NCBI RefSeq assembly: GCF_014197435.1
Contig: NZ_JACIFP010000001.1
Coordinates: 1,612,001 to 1,676,000, forward strand
Origin: Gordonia humi
GTDB lineage: Bacteria; Actinomycetota; Actinomycetes; Mycobacteriales; Mycobacteriaceae
Length of the DNA stretch: 64,000 nucleotides
Direction: 5' to 3'
Shown here: in pieces, positions 37,106 to 46,117 of the stretch
Layout of the letters: the number at the start of each line of letters is the position of its first letter
Position numbering within the stretch: the stretch's first letter is position 1
Notes under the pieces: model-generated
Told to the model about the DNA's origin: nothing
Database searches by the model: none
Seen by the model: the letters and a program-made list of their open reading frames with translations, nothing else
Position numbers and translations under genes: made by a program

Positions 37106-37648
37106 ATGTCCGGTTTGTTCAAGCGGTCGGTCCTCGTGGCCGTGATGGTCGCCGTCGTGGCGCTGATCGGCGGCCTCGTCGCCGGTCCGGCGTCGGCGCA
37201 TTCGGCGCGCGTGGGGGAGTCGCCGAAGAACGGTGCGTCGATCTCGACGGCGCCCGACCGGGTCACCCTCACCTTCAACGAGGATCTGCAGGAGGCGTAC
37301 GCCACGCTCAAGGTGGTCGGCCCGGACGGCAACTTCTGGCAGAAGGGCGAGCCGGTCATCGACGGCCGCGACATCTGGGTCGGGATCGACGGACTCGGAC
37401 CGACAGGCGAGTACAAGGTGAACTACCGGGTCACCTCGGCCGACGGTCACCCGGTTCAAGGACAGACGACGTTCACTCTGACCACGGCGGGCCAGGGCAC
37501 GCCCGGCGCGGCCGTGCCGGCCGACTATCAGGCGCCCGAGGAGTCGAGCGGAGGCTTCCCGGTGTGGGCGATCGTGCTGATCGTCGTGGTGGTCCTGCTC
37601 GTTCTCGGCGGCGTCGTCGCATTCACGGTGACCAGACGCCGCAAGTGA
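37106..37648 (+). CDS. copC: CopC-domain copper-binding protein
   Basis: A 180-residue exported protein. A signal peptide ends near PASAHS, placing a histidine at the mature N-terminus as in copper-binding CopC proteins. The CopC domain ([19 protein letters not shown] ... [16 protein letters not shown]) fills the middle. A membrane helix ([21 protein letters not shown]) and a short basic tail anchor it. The start at 37106 follows AGGGAG. The stop overlaps the CopD gene by four bases, so the pair is coupled. It probably binds copper on the outside. Confidence 0.88.
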   Translation: MSGLFKRSVLVAVMVAVVALIGGLVAGPASAHSARVGESPKNGASISTAPDRVTLTFNEDLQEAYATLKVVGPDGNFWQKGEPVIDGRDIWVGIDGLGPTGEYKVNYRVTSADGHPVQGQTTFTLTTAGQGTPGAAVPADYQAPEESSGGFPVWAIVLIVVVVLLVLGGVVAFTVTRRRK

Positions 37649-38547
37649 TCCGCGCCCGCGTCGCCGTCGGCAGCGCGGCCGTCGTCGCGGTGATCGCCGG
37701 TGTGACGCTCACCTGGCTCCTCGCCCGCCCCGACGGACCGCAGATGTCGGCGTGGGCCGACGGCCTCGCGCTCGCGGCGGTCAGCCTGCTGTTCGGCCTG
37801 GGCATGTCGACGGTGGTCGATGTGGAGCCGTCGCCCGGCGTCATCGCGGTGGTCGCCGCTCTGTGGGGAGCGTTGTCGCTGATCGCGGCGTGGCTGCAGG
37901 TGGCCCAGCGCGCGGGCATCGGCGCGTTCGACGTCGGACTCGGGGACTTCACCACCGGCGTCGACTCCGGGCTGCCCGTCCTGGTCTGCGTGCTCGGCGC
38001 GCTGATCGTTCTCGGCTGGGCGTGGTGGACGACGCGTAGCTCCGCGTCGGACAACACCTACGTCGTCGCCGCGATCGCCGCCGTCGGCATCCTCATCGTG
38101 TCCATCACGGGGCATGCCGGACAGTCGGCGTGGGTGCCGCTCGTCGTCGCCGTACACGCTCTCGCCGCGGCGTGGTGGGTCGGCACCATCGGCGCCCTGA
38201 TCGCGACGGTCCGGGGCCGTGGAGGTTGGGCGCGTTCGCTGCCGGAGTTCTCCCGGCGCGCGCTGCCCGTCGTCGCGGTGCTCACCGTGACCGGCGTCGT
38301 CGCGGCTCTCGCCGAGATCGGTGTCGGCGCGCAGTGGTGGGACACCGGTTACGGGCGGATTCTGGTCGCCAAACTCGTCGCGTTGGCCGTGGCCGTCGCG
38401 CTGGCGAGGTGGCATCGGAGCAGGTGGCTGGCCAAGGCCGCCCGACACGGTGTGGACGAGACGACGTCGATCCGCAACGCAGGCGTGGAGCTCGCGCTGC
38501 TGACCGTCGTGATCGGTCTGGCCGCGGGGCTGGCCACCACGGGGTAG
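37645..38547 (+). CDS. copD: CopD-like copper membrane protein
   Basis: A 300-residue protein with about eight membrane helices. It has the CopD layout: GHAGQSAWVPLVVAVHALAAAWWVG and the later SRRALPVVAVLTVTGVVAAL and GYGRILVAKL. It starts with GTG overlapping the copC stop. Together with CopC it likely imports or handles copper, perhaps for the copper oxidases. A convergent alpha/beta hydrolase ends 13 bp after it. Confidence 0.83.
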   Translation: MIRARVAVGSAAVVAVIAGVTLTWLLARPDGPQMSAWADGLALAAVSLLFGLGMSTVVDVEPSPGVIAVVAALWGALSLIAAWLQVAQRAGIGAFDVGLGDFTTGVDSGLPVLVCVLGALIVLGWAWWTTRSSASDNTYVVAAIAAVGILIVSITGHAGQSAWVPLVVAVHALAAAWWVGTIGALIATVRGRGGWARSLPEFSRRALPVVAVLTVTGVVAALAEIGVGAQWWDTGYGRILVAKLVALAVAVALARWHRSRWLAKAARHGVDETTSIRNAGVELALLTVVIGLAAGLATTG

Positions 38548-38560
38548 GGACGGCGTTCGA

Positions 38561-39463
38561 TCAGTCCCAGGCCGTCAACAGTGTGTCGATGATCTCGACG
38601 GCGTAGTTGAGGCCGCTCAGATGACTCTGGGCGGGCAGCGTGTGCAGCGTCGCGTTCGGCAGGAGGGCCGCCATGTGGGCGCCGTGCTCGTACGGAACGA
38701 TGTTGTCGGCGTCGCCGTGCCACCAGTCGATCGGCGCCTCGACGTCGCCGATGCGGAAGCCCCAGTCCCGGACGAACAACCGCAGGTCGGCGAACGGCGC
38801 GTCCATGCGGCGGCTGCCACCGTGCAGGAGATCGTCGAGGAACATGGCGCGGAACTCGGGGCGTCCCAGCAGTTCTCGGTCGGCCTCGGGCGACAGTCGG
38901 GCGTACAGGCTGATCGCCGGATCGGCGATCGGGCGGGCGACCGACAGGATGCTGCTCAGCGCCTTGCCGATCGGATGACCGGCCACGTCGATCAGCGGCA
39001 CCGCGTGCCGGGCGATGCCCATCGCCCCGCCCTCGATCGCGTCGGGACCGGTGACCGGGGCGACGCCGCCCACGATCCCGGTCGAGACCACCCGGTCGGC
39101 GAGCACATGCGACACCGCCAGCGAGTACGGTCCGCCGCCGGACAGACCGATCACCGAGAACCGGTCGACGCCGAGTGTGTCGAGGACGAGTTGGAAGTCG
39201 TGGGCGAAGTCGGCGATGCACGAGTACGAATGAACGGTCGACGAACCGACGCCGGGGCGGTCGAGGCCGATCAGGCGGAAGCCGCGTCGTTCGGCGTATT
39301 CGCGCGCCTCCGTGGGGATCTGCCGACGAGCGCCGGGCGTTCCGTGCAGCCAGACGATGGTCGGTCCGCCGGGTGCGCCGAACTCGGAGAAGCCCATGCG
39401 GCGTCGTCGTTTGTCGCCGACGGCGATGGAGCCCTCGAGTTTCGGCCGATCGATGGGGATCAC
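38561..39463 (-). CDS. Alpha/beta hydrolase
   Basis: A 300-residue alpha/beta hydrolase. The oxyanion motif is WLHGTPGARR, the nucleophile serine is in GLSGGGPYSLA, and an aspartate in WWHGDADNIVP and the late QSHLSG histidine complete the triad. Substrate is unknown. The HGTPG opening recalls proline-iminopeptidase and epoxide-hydrolase relatives. It lies divergent to another alpha/beta hydrolase with 82 bp between, and the two do not look like recent copies. Confidence 0.88.
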   Translation of the reverse strand: MIPIDRPKLEGSIAVGDKRRRRMGFSEFGAPGGPTIVWLHGTPGARRQIPTEAREYAERRGFRLIGLDRPGVGSSTVHSYSCIADFAHDFQLVLDTLGVDRFSVIGLSGGGPYSLAVSHVLADRVVSTGIVGGVAPVTGPDAIEGGAMGIARHAVPLIDVAGHPIGKALSSILSVARPIADPAISLYARLSPEADRELLGRPEFRAMFLDDLLHGGSRRMDAPFADLRLFVRDWGFRIGDVEAPIDWWHGDADNIVPYEHGAHMAALLPNATLHTLPAQSHLSGLNYAVEIIDTLLTAWD

Positions 39464-39545
39464 GACGGCTGAGTATGTCAGAAGAACGAGCCGATTGATA
39501 CGGATTCACAGAATCGTCCAAGGTGTTCGGGGTAGTTTCGGTCGC

Positions 39546-40487
39546 ATGATCGAATCCAGGATTTCGGGGGACGGCGATTCGCGCACAGGCGGCGTTCGGG
39601 CGGCGGCCGCCGGTCACTTCGGCACGATGAAACGTGCGGTTCGTCATGCGGTGAAGCCGTATCCGATCCGCGACCTGCCGGACGGGCGTCGTCTCGAGCT
39701 CCCCGGGCGCGGCACCACCTACATCACCGAGTCCGGGCCGGCCGACGCGCCGACGGTGTTCCTGCTCCACGGAGTGAGCACCTCGGGGATCCTCGGCTGG
39801 TACCCGGCGATTCCCGCTCTGAACAGTGATTTCCACGTCGTCACCATCGACCAGCGCTGGCACGGGCGCGGCATCCGCTCGTCGGAGTTCACGCTCGTCG
39901 ACTGCGCGGACGACGTGGCCGCCGTCGCCGATCGACTCGGGGTGGACCAGTTCACCGCGGCGGGGTTCTCGATGGGCGGCGGCATCGCTCAGTTGGCCTG
40001 GCAACGTCATCGCGACCGGGTGGCCGGCCTGGTGCTGTGCTCCACCGGCCCGTACTTCTCCAGCATCGACCCCGACCGGCTGGCGTCCGAACAACGGATC
40101 AGCAAGGCGCTCAAGGTGATCGACAAGATGATGCCGACTCCGTCGGACGCTACGCTGGACGACTGGCAGGGCAACCACCTCAAGTGGGGGATCGCGCAGA
40201 TGACGTCCACCCGGCTCGGTGATCAGGGAACGTTCGCGACCGCGATGTCGCACTTCGACTCGCGGCCGTGGCTGGCGGAGATCGACGTGCCGACCGCCGT
40301 CGTCGTGTCCACCCGCGACAAGGTGGTTCAACCCGAACGGCAGCAGTTGCTCGTCGACGGCATCCCGGGAGCGCAGCGGTTCGACGTCGACGGCGGTCAT
40401 GCCTGCTGCGTGCTCGGTGCGGAGGCCTTCGTTCCCGAGTTGTCCAAGGCGGTGCACGCAGTGGCGTCGTTGAAATCGGTGAGTTGA
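39546..40487 (+). CDS. Alpha/beta hydrolase
   Basis: A 313-residue alpha/beta hydrolase. LLHGVSTSGILGW gives the oxyanion site, GFSMGGGIAQLAW the nucleophile serine, STRDKVVQPERQ the acid and DGGHACC the histidine. The N-terminal 45 residues are extra. The ATG at 39546 is taken since no better start follows. It resembles mycobacterial hydrolases near cell-envelope lipid genes, but no substrate can be named. It is convergent with the MMPL exporter gene. Confidence 0.85.
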   Translation: MIESRISGDGDSRTGGVRAAAAGHFGTMKRAVRHAVKPYPIRDLPDGRRLELPGRGTTYITESGPADAPTVFLLHGVSTSGILGWYPAIPALNSDFHVVTIDQRWHGRGIRSSEFTLVDCADDVAAVADRLGVDQFTAAGFSMGGGIAQLAWQRHRDRVAGLVLCSTGPYFSSIDPDRLASEQRISKALKVIDKMMPTPSDATLDDWQGNHLKWGIAQMTSTRLGDQGTFATAMSHFDSRPWLAEIDVPTAVVVSTRDKVVQPERQQLLVDGIPGAQRFDVDGGHACCVLGAEAFVPELSKAVHAVASLKSVS

Positions 40488-40547
40488 CGCCCCTGCCGAC
40501 GGCGATCCGTCATCGGCGCGCGAGCACAGCACTGATCCCGGTGCTGC

Positions 40548-43500
40548 TCACGCCTTGCGACGCGGCCACCACATGGTGTCGCCGAGCAGCACCATCGTCG
40601 CCGGAACCAGATACGACCGGACCACGAGGATGTCGAGCAACAGTCCGAGCCCGATGGTGAAACCGATCTGCACCAGATTGAGGGTGGTCCCGCTCATCAG
40701 GGCGAACATGGTCAGCGCGAACACGATTCCGGCCGTGGTGATGACGCTGCCGGTGCTGCCGAAGCCGCGGATCATCCCGGAGGTCATACCGCGCCCGGCG
40801 GCCTCCTCGGCGATTCGGGATGCGAACAGCATGCTGTAGTCGGCGCCGACCGCGATCAACGCCATGAACGAGACCGGGGCGACCGACCAGTCGAGGGGGA
40901 TCCCGATGATGTGCTGCCAGACCAGGGTGCTCAGGCCCAGGACCGCCGCGAACGAGACGATCACCGTCCCGACCAGCACCAGCGGTGCGACGACACTGCG
41001 CAACAACACCGCGAGCACCACGGTCACAGCGATGACCGCGACGAGACCGAACACCAGGAGGTCGCGGTCGAGCTGGTCGTTCATGTCCGCGGACAGCGAC
41101 GCCAGACCGGTGTTGGACACCTCGGCGTCTTTCAGACCGGTCTCGGCCAGTGCCTTGCGTGCGGCGGGCGCGAGATCTCTGCTGCGAGCGAGCGCCTCGG
41201 AACCGTACGGGTTGACGTCCCAGGTCACGAGCATGCGTGCGGAGCGGCCGTCGGGTGAGATGAGCAGTCGAGCGCCTTCGACGAATCGTGCGTCCTTCAT
41301 CGCCTCGGGCGGCAGATAGAACCCGCGGCCCGCCCCGGACGAGGTCGCCGCGCTCATCGTCGACAGGTAGTCGGTGGCCAGATCCAGACCCTCGTGCAGT
41401 CGATCGGTCAGAGCGGTGATCTGATCGGTGCCGTCCTGGACCTGGTGCAGACCGTCGGACAGCTGTGTCATCCCGGCCGACAGTTCGCCGACGCCCGCGG
41501 TGAGCCGGGCGAGATCGGCGCGGATCTGGTCGGGGGTGCGGCCGTCGAGTCGCCCGAGAAGCGACTGGAGTCGGCCGAGCAGGTCTTTCAACGGGGCGAT
41601 CGACTGCTGGACGCGACGCGACGTCTCGGCGGGTACCGACGCCGCGCCGCGGAGCTGTGTCAGCGTGCGACGGGCCTGGCCGCCCGTGGCCTCGTCGAAC
41701 CGGTCGAATGCCGCTCGGGCCGCGGCGCAGGCTGGATCGGCCGAGCACGACGCCGGGCTGCGGGATTCGATCAGCGGCCCGAACAGGTCGTCGAAGCCGT
41801 CGAGGGCGGGCTGTGCCGCCGCTGCGGCTCGTCGCAGTTGAGCGACGGCGGGTGCGATCCGGTCGAGGCCGGTCCGCAGCTCGTCGGCGGCGGCGGTCAG
41901 ATCCTGGCGTCCGTCGGTCGCGGCGTCGACCACGCGCTGCGCGGACTCCATCGCGTCCAGGACGCCGCCGGCCATGGTCACCACCTGGTCTGTGCCGTCG
42001 ACGAGTTCGGGCATGCGGGCCTTCGCCTCGTCGGCCCCGGCTGTGAGCTGTCGGACGCCGGACGCCAGTCGCAGCAGATCGGGCCGGGCCTCACCGAGTT
42101 GCTTCGATGCGTCGTCGAGTCGGTCACCGACCTGGCCGGGCACGTAGCCCGCCGCCGACTCGGCGAGCGGCTTCCCGTCGGGTCGGGTGATGGAACGGAC
42201 CGTTGCGACGCCGTCCACGCGTGAGACGGCGTCGGCGGCCAGCTCCATGGCGGCGAGGTCGGCGGTGTTGCGGAGATCGTGATCGGATCGTATGAGCACG
42301 TACTCGGGTGCGATCGCGTTGACGCCGAAGTGCTTGTACACCGCGTCGTAGCCGCGGGTCGATTCGTTCGCGTGGACGAACATCGACGACTCGTCCCAGT
42401 TGCGTTGCTGGGTCAGCAGGATCGCCGCGCACGATACGAGCAGGACGAGGGAGGCCAGCGCGTAGACGCCCGCGTGCCGGATGATCCGGGCGCCGCGGCG
42501 GCGCCACCGCTTCTCCGACGACGGGCCGGGCTCGGCCAGACCTCGTCGCCCGGCCAGCGACAGGAGCGCCGGTGGCAGGGTGAGCGCGATGAGAAGAGCG
42601 ATGACGACGGCGATCGCCGTGGGCGGTCCGGCGGTGCGGAACATGCCGATGCTGGTGAACGCCATCGACGTGCACGCGGCCGCGATCGTCAGGGCGGAGG
42701 CGATGAGGATCGGAGCCGTGCGCCCGCTCGCCGCGGCCACCGCGTCGCCGACGGGCAGGCAGCGGCGTCGTGCCTCGTGGTACGACGACAGGGTGAAGAT
42801 CGCGTAGTCGGTCACCGCGCCGAGGACGAGCGCCGTCATGATCGCGATGGTGAAGTTCGACATCGGGAGCCAGCCGTGGCCGCCGAGGAACGAGACGATC
42901 GGACGGGTCACCGCCAGTCCGACGCCGAGTGTGATCAACGGGATCGCGGCCGTCGCGAACCGGCGGTAGACGAGGAACAGGATCAGCGTGATCAGCGCGA
43001 CGGACACTCCGGTGATGATCAGCAGCGACACATCGATCGCCGAGAACAGGTCGGCGAGCGTCGCGGTGGGGCCGGTGTAGTACGTCTGCAGTCCCGCGGG
43101 TTTGTCGGCGGCCGCCATCTCGGCCCGAATCCCTTGCGCCGCATGGTGAGCGCGCGTGGACCCGACGGACCCCTCGGCTGCGACGAACAGGGTGAGCGCT
43201 TTGCCGTCGGGGCTGGCGGCGGCCTCGCGCGTCACCGGATGCCCGGCGAAGTCGACGAGATAGGCGACGTCGGAGCTGTCGGTCAGACGGGTCACCAGAC
43301 GTCGGTAGTAGGCCTCGTCGTCGGGGCCGAGGCCGTCGTCGTTCACCAGGACGATGCTGCTGACGGCGTTCGAGGGCGGTGCGTCGAAGTCGCGCGACAT
43401 CTGTTCCAGATTCTTGTTCGCGGGCAGCGACCGGGGCAGGAAGTCGGCGGAGGTCTGCGAGACCGTGGTCTCCAACTGCGGGACCGTCACGTTCAATGCT

Positions 43501-43595
43501 GCGGCGAGCAGCACCCAGAAGGCGAGCACGATCCATGCGTGACGGTGGACGAACGCGCCGACGCGGGTGAACGTACGGCTGGAACCGTGGGCCAT
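40548..43595 (-). CDS. MMPL-family RND transporter
   Basis: A 1015-residue membrane exporter of the MMPL type, probably moving a lipid or toxic compound with the proton gradient. Helices sit at the N-terminus, about 190-400 and the last 250 residues. The first outer domain follows helix 1. The second (about 430-760) has long Ala/Asp/Leu helices like a coiled coil (LTAGVGELSAGMTQLSDGLHQ). The conserved GAVTDYAIF and GADYSMLFASR motifs hold the proton-relay aspartates. It starts with ATG behind AGGAG. No TetR or helper gene lies beside it. Confidence 0.9.
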   Translation of the reverse strand: MAHGSSRTFTRVGAFVHRHAWIVLAFWVLLAAALNVTVPQLETTVSQTSADFLPRSLPANKNLEQMSRDFDAPPSNAVSSIVLVNDDGLGPDDEAYYRRLVTRLTDSSDVAYLVDFAGHPVTREAAASPDGKALTLFVAAEGSVGSTRAHHAAQGIRAEMAAADKPAGLQTYYTGPTATLADLFSAIDVSLLIITGVSVALITLILFLVYRRFATAAIPLITLGVGLAVTRPIVSFLGGHGWLPMSNFTIAIMTALVLGAVTDYAIFTLSSYHEARRRCLPVGDAVAAASGRTAPILIASALTIAAACTSMAFTSIGMFRTAGPPTAIAVVIALLIALTLPPALLSLAGRRGLAEPGPSSEKRWRRRGARIIRHAGVYALASLVLLVSCAAILLTQQRNWDESSMFVHANESTRGYDAVYKHFGVNAIAPEYVLIRSDHDLRNTADLAAMELAADAVSRVDGVATVRSITRPDGKPLAESAAGYVPGQVGDRLDDASKQLGEARPDLLRLASGVRQLTAGADEAKARMPELVDGTDQVVTMAGGVLDAMESAQRVVDAATDGRQDLTAAADELRTGLDRIAPAVAQLRRAAAAAQPALDGFDDLFGPLIESRSPASCSADPACAAARAAFDRFDEATGGQARRTLTQLRGAASVPAETSRRVQQSIAPLKDLLGRLQSLLGRLDGRTPDQIRADLARLTAGVGELSAGMTQLSDGLHQVQDGTDQITALTDRLHEGLDLATDYLSTMSAATSSGAGRGFYLPPEAMKDARFVEGARLLISPDGRSARMLVTWDVNPYGSEALARSRDLAPAARKALAETGLKDAEVSNTGLASLSADMNDQLDRDLLVFGLVAVIAVTVVLAVLLRSVVAPLVLVGTVIVSFAAVLGLSTLVWQHIIGIPLDWSVAPVSFMALIAVGADYSMLFASRIAEEAAGRGMTSGMIRGFGSTGSVITTAGIVFALTMFALMSGTTLNLVQIGFTIGLGLLLDILVVRSYLVPATMVLLGDTMWWPRRKA

Positions 43596-43635
43596 GCGGA
43601 CTCCTGAGGTCAGGACTGATGAGTTAAATGAAACC

Positions 43636-43644
43636 GTAAGTTAC
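43636..43644. promoter_or_regulatory. Possible operator of the MMPL gene
   Basis: GTAAGTTAC is a 9-bp palindrome, 41-49 bp before the MMPL start, in an unusually AT-rich stretch. It is short and could be chance. Confidence 0.25.
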
Positions 43645-43753
43645 AGAGACTGAATGTTCTACTGTGTCGGTCGTCACGGAGTGGTTTTCGGGTCGGGGTG
43701 TGCGGGTCGAGTCGGCCGGGTATGTAAAGTGAAACCGCTGCATCACGCGGCAT

Positions 43754-43826
43754 GCCCCTATAGCTCAGTTGGTAGAGCTACGGACTTTTAATCCGCAGGT
43801 CGTAGGTTCGAGCCCTACTGGGGGCA
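43754..43826 (+). tRNA. tRNA-Lys (anticodon TTT)
   Basis: A 73-nt tRNA with acceptor arms GCCCCTA and TGGGGGC, anticodon loop CTTTTAA (anticodon TTT), T loop TTCGAGC and discriminator A. The CCA is not encoded. It is the first of four tRNA genes in a row. Confidence 0.97.
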
Positions 43827-43833
43827 CGGTGCG

Positions 43834-43868
43834 ATGCCGGGTCGGAGATGGTTTCTCCGACCCGGCAT
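43834..43868 (+). terminator. Terminator after tRNA-Lys
   Basis: A perfect 15-bp stem (43834-43848 with 43854-43868) with a 5-nt loop begins 7 bases after the tRNA. Confidence 0.85.
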
Positions 43869-44129
43869 TGCATGTTTCGGGGTGCGGACGCCCTCCCGTC
43901 GTCCTATTGCTCGCGTCTTGTCCCAGCTGCTCGTGTCGAGGGCGCCGCCGGGGTCGACGCCTCTGGTTTCGAGTGCCGCCGTGTCTCGAACTGCTTGCGG
44001 CGCTTGCCGAATCCGGTGCGGCCCGAGCTGTCCGAATCGGGCCGGAAACAATCCCCGACCTCGCGATTTGTGTTTTTTGAAGTGCGTGCCATAAAGTTGT
44101 CATCGCTCCCAGCGGGAACAGCAACACCG
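43869..44129. other. Spacer between tRNA-Lys and tRNA-Glu without a gene
   Basis: I see no convincing gene in this stretch. The short frames lack a ribosome site and normal codon use. The last 80 bases are AT-richer (TTTTTTGAAG around 44070) and likely hold the promoter for tRNA-Glu. Confidence 0.5.
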
Positions 44130-44202
44130 GCCCCCTTCGTCTAGCGGCCTAGGACGCCGCCCTTTCAAGGCGGTAGCGCGGGTTCGAATCCCGTAGGGGG
44201 TA
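44130..44202 (+). tRNA. tRNA-Glu (anticodon TTC)
   Basis: A 73-nt tRNA with acceptor GCCCCCT/AGGGGGT, anticodon loop CTTTCAA (TTC), T arm GCGGGTTCGAATCCCGT and discriminator A. CCA is not encoded. Confidence 0.96.
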
Positions 44203-44299
44203 CGCAGATCGATCTCGGATCGAGAAGCTCCACCGAATACCGATTCGGTGAAACGGAGTGGATCGGCTAAGCTCGAAAAGCAACAAAAGAAGTGAATAT

Positions 44300-44373
44300 G
44301 GCCCTGTGGCGCAGTTGGTTAGCGCGCCGCCCTGTCACGGCGGAGGTCGCGGGTTCGAGTCCCGTCAGGGTCG
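44300..44373 (+). tRNA. tRNA-Asp (anticodon GTC)
   Basis: A 74-nt tRNA with acceptor GGCCCTG/CAGGGTC, anticodon loop CTGTCAC (GTC), and discriminator G as usual for Asp. Confidence 0.97.
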
Positions 44374-44405
44374 CTTGAGGTTCGGTTTTCAGCCGACCCT
44401 CCACT

Positions 44406-44479
44406 GGCCAGGTAGCTCAGTTGGTACGAGCGTCCGCCTGAAAAGCGGAAGGTCGTCGGTTCGATCCCGACTCTGGCCA
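44406..44479 (+). tRNA. tRNA-Phe (anticodon GAA), integration target
   Basis: A 74-nt tRNA with acceptor GGCCAGG/TCTGGCC, anticodon loop CTGAAAA (GAA) and discriminator A. Its 3' part, from the anticodon loop to one base past the end, is repeated exactly at 49737-49779. The element to the right therefore entered here and rebuilt an intact tRNA. Confidence 0.97.
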
Positions 44480-44480
44480 C
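44438..44480 (+). repeat. attL: 43-bp direct repeat in tRNA-Phe
   Basis: A 43-bp segment starting CTGAAAAGCG and ending CTCTGGCCAC, identical to 49737-49779. The bases just outside differ on both sides, which sets its limits. Confidence 0.95.
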
Positions 44481-44486
44481 TTAGGG

Positions 44487-44525
44487 TCCCCTAACTTGCG
44501 TTTATGCAGGTTAGGGGATCTTTTG
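44487..44525 (+). terminator. Terminator after tRNA-Phe
   Basis: A 13-bp stem with one G-U pair (44487-44499 with 44506-44518) and a 6-nt loop, followed by TCTTTTG. It is carried by the element and replaces the original tRNA terminator now found at 49784. Confidence 0.85.
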
Positions 44526-44570
44526 TATCTTCTGCTCAGCCTGTCCCGGCTAGTGTTCTTCATACTCTGA

Positions 44571-44589
44571 TGGGGCCATTATGGGGCCA
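44571..44589 (+). repeat. Left pair of integrase arm-type repeats
   Basis: Two copies of TGGGGCCA at 44571-44578 and 44582-44589, spaced by 11 bp start to start, 91 bp inside the attL core. A matching pair with the same spacing and orientation is at 49625-49643. Confidence 0.65.
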
Positions 44590-44597
44590 CCACCAGA

Positions 44598-45674
44598 TTA
44601 CTCCTCCGCTGTAGGATCGATCAGCTTGTCGAGAGCCGTACCGATCCTGTCGAGCTCATCGTCGTAAAGGTCCGCATACGTATGCGCAGTCACCGTGATC
44701 GATGCATGGCCCATCGCGACCTGGAGTAGTCGTAAATCCGCGCCCGCTGATCGGGCCAGGGAGGCGTATGTGTGACGGAGATCATGAATTCTCAGATTTG
44801 GATAGCCGATCTCGGCCGTTCGCTCCCGCCAGCCTACCGCCCTCACCCAGTTCTCGCGGCTCAGACGCGCTCCACGCGGCGACATCACCACAGGCGCACT
44901 CCGAGGCCGCCCCGCCGTCAAATCGCGCAGCAGAGGCACCAGGGCACCCGGAATCGGCACCGTGCGCCTCCCTGCCCTCGACTTCGTCGCTCCCGCCGTC
45001 AGCTTCCCCCCGACCTGAGTCATCGACCGCCGAACCGCAATCCTTCTACGCGCCAGATTTACGTCACCGACGTTCAGGCCCGTCAGCTCACCCCATCGCA
45101 AGCCGGTGTAGGCGAGGATCGTCACCACATAGCCTTGGTCACCGCACACCGCAGCGAGGCCCTCCACCTCGTCAGCGGTCAGGTAGACGTGATCGGCTTC
45201 CACCAGTTTGGGAAGCACAGCGAGCCGTGCAACGTTCCGGACAGCGAGACCTTCCGCGATCGCATGGTCGAGGACCTGTGCGAGAACCGAATGCCTCCAC
45301 CGGATTGTCCGTGGAGCCGCGTCCATACCGTTGATCCACTCCTGCACGGCCCGTCGATCCACTCGGGATACCGGCCACGACCCAAAAGCCGGTTCGACGT
45401 GGAGCCGCCAATTGTCTTCGAAACCCCTCTTGACCTTAGCCGTTACATCCTGGCGCGTCGCAATCCAGTCGTCGTACACCGACCGGAGCTCCACATCATC
45501 GCCCCTACGGGGATCGATAAATCGTCCCTGGTGCTTGGCCGTCGTCAGTTCCGCCTCGAACGCTCGCGCCGCACGCTCAGATGTGAAACTTCGCCGCCGT
45601 TTCCGACGATCCGGCAGCCGCCACTCGACCCGCCACCTCGGGCCCTGCTTCGTCTCATACTTTTCGATCGTCAC
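44598..45674 (-). CDS. int: Tyrosine recombinase integrase
   Basis: A 358-residue phage-type integrase. An N-terminal arm-binding domain (VTIEKYETKQGPRWRVEWRLPDRR), a SAM-like core-binding domain and the catalytic domain follow in order. Catalytic residues are in YTGLRWGEL (Arg), HDLRHTYASL (His and Arg), GHASITVT (His) and AHTYADLYDD (Tyr). The GTG at 45674 gives the family start; the frame upstream has no homologous look. It ends 118 bp from the attL core, as usual for tRNA-targeting integrases, and follows xis by 71 bp. Confidence 0.95.
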   Translation of the reverse strand: MTIEKYETKQGPRWRVEWRLPDRRKRRRSFTSERAARAFEAELTTAKHQGRFIDPRRGDDVELRSVYDDWIATRQDVTAKVKRGFEDNWRLHVEPAFGSWPVSRVDRRAVQEWINGMDAAPRTIRWRHSVLAQVLDHAIAEGLAVRNVARLAVLPKLVEADHVYLTADEVEGLAAVCGDQGYVVTILAYTGLRWGELTGLNVGDVNLARRRIAVRRSMTQVGGKLTAGATKSRAGRRTVPIPGALVPLLRDLTAGRPRSAPVVMSPRGARLSRENWVRAVGWRERTAEIGYPNLRIHDLRHTYASLARSAGADLRLLQVAMGHASITVTAHTYADLYDDELDRIGTALDKLIDPTAEE

Positions 45675-45745
45675 CGAGATTCCCGTCTCTAGATAGAAAA
45701 TTCGGGGGGCCAAAGCTGGCCCCCCGAACCGTTCATTCGCCGATC

Positions 45746-45964
45746 TCAGCCATGCCGCCCCGGCACTTCGACCCGCCGCGACTCCAGCCACTTCTCGACG
45801 TCGGAGCGTCGCCAGTAGCGACGGCGACCGAGGTTGTAGTGCACGGGACCTTTCGCAGCAGCACCGTGTTCAGCCGCCTGCGCCCACTCGTGCAAAATCG
45901 ATCTCGATTGCCGCGTCAGCGACGCCACCTCTTCCACAGTCAAAAAGTCGTCATCATTCGTCAC
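45746..45964 (-). CDS. xis: Excisionase-type winged-helix protein
   Basis: A 72-residue MerR-like helix-turn-helix protein (DDFLTVEEVASLTRQSRSIL ... GRRRYWRRSDVEKWLESRR), the usual form of AICE excisionases. It starts with GTG behind an ideal AAAGGAGG at nine bases. It is likely to bend att DNA and push the integrase toward excision. It lies just before int in the same direction. A 34-residue frame ends inside its ribosome site. Confidence 0.88.
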   Translation of the reverse strand: MTNDDDFLTVEEVASLTRQSRSILHEWAQAAEHGAAAKGPVHYNLGRRRYWRRSDVEKWLESRRVEVPGRHG

Positions 45965-45970
45965 TGCGCA

Positions 45971-46075
45971 TCACCTCCTTTCGCTCTCCATGTCCACGAC
46001 CTCGGCAAACTTTTTGACGAGTCGACTTTCTAGGGCTGCCGCGCGACCGCTTCGCGCTCGCTTGCCATCGATCAT
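45971..46075 (-). CDS. Possible 34-residue protein coupled to xis
   Basis: A short open frame MIDGKRARSGRAAALES...ESERR, Arg/Lys-rich at first and then helical. Its TGA lies within the AAAGGAGGTGA ribosome site of xis, so it could couple translation of xis. AGGGGG precedes its ATG. The IS630 insertion begins 11 bp upstream of the ATG and cuts it off from the rest of the operon. No relatives are known to me. Confidence 0.4.
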   Translation of the reverse strand: MIDGKRARSGRAAALESRLVKKFAEVVDMESERR

Positions 46076-46085
46076 CTCGACCCCC

Positions 46086-46117
46086 TAGTGTCGCGTGTCG
46101 TTAGATAGTTTATGGTT
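46086..46117 (+). repeat. Left inverted end of IS630
   Basis: 18 perfect bases followed by 14 imperfect ones (AGTT and ATGGTT shared) pair with 47181-47212. The first TA is the target duplication. Confidence 0.9.

Noticed and set aside
43869..44129. Small genes between tRNA-Lys and tRNA-Glu
   Set aside because: The frames overlap on both strands without ribosome sites or coding bias.
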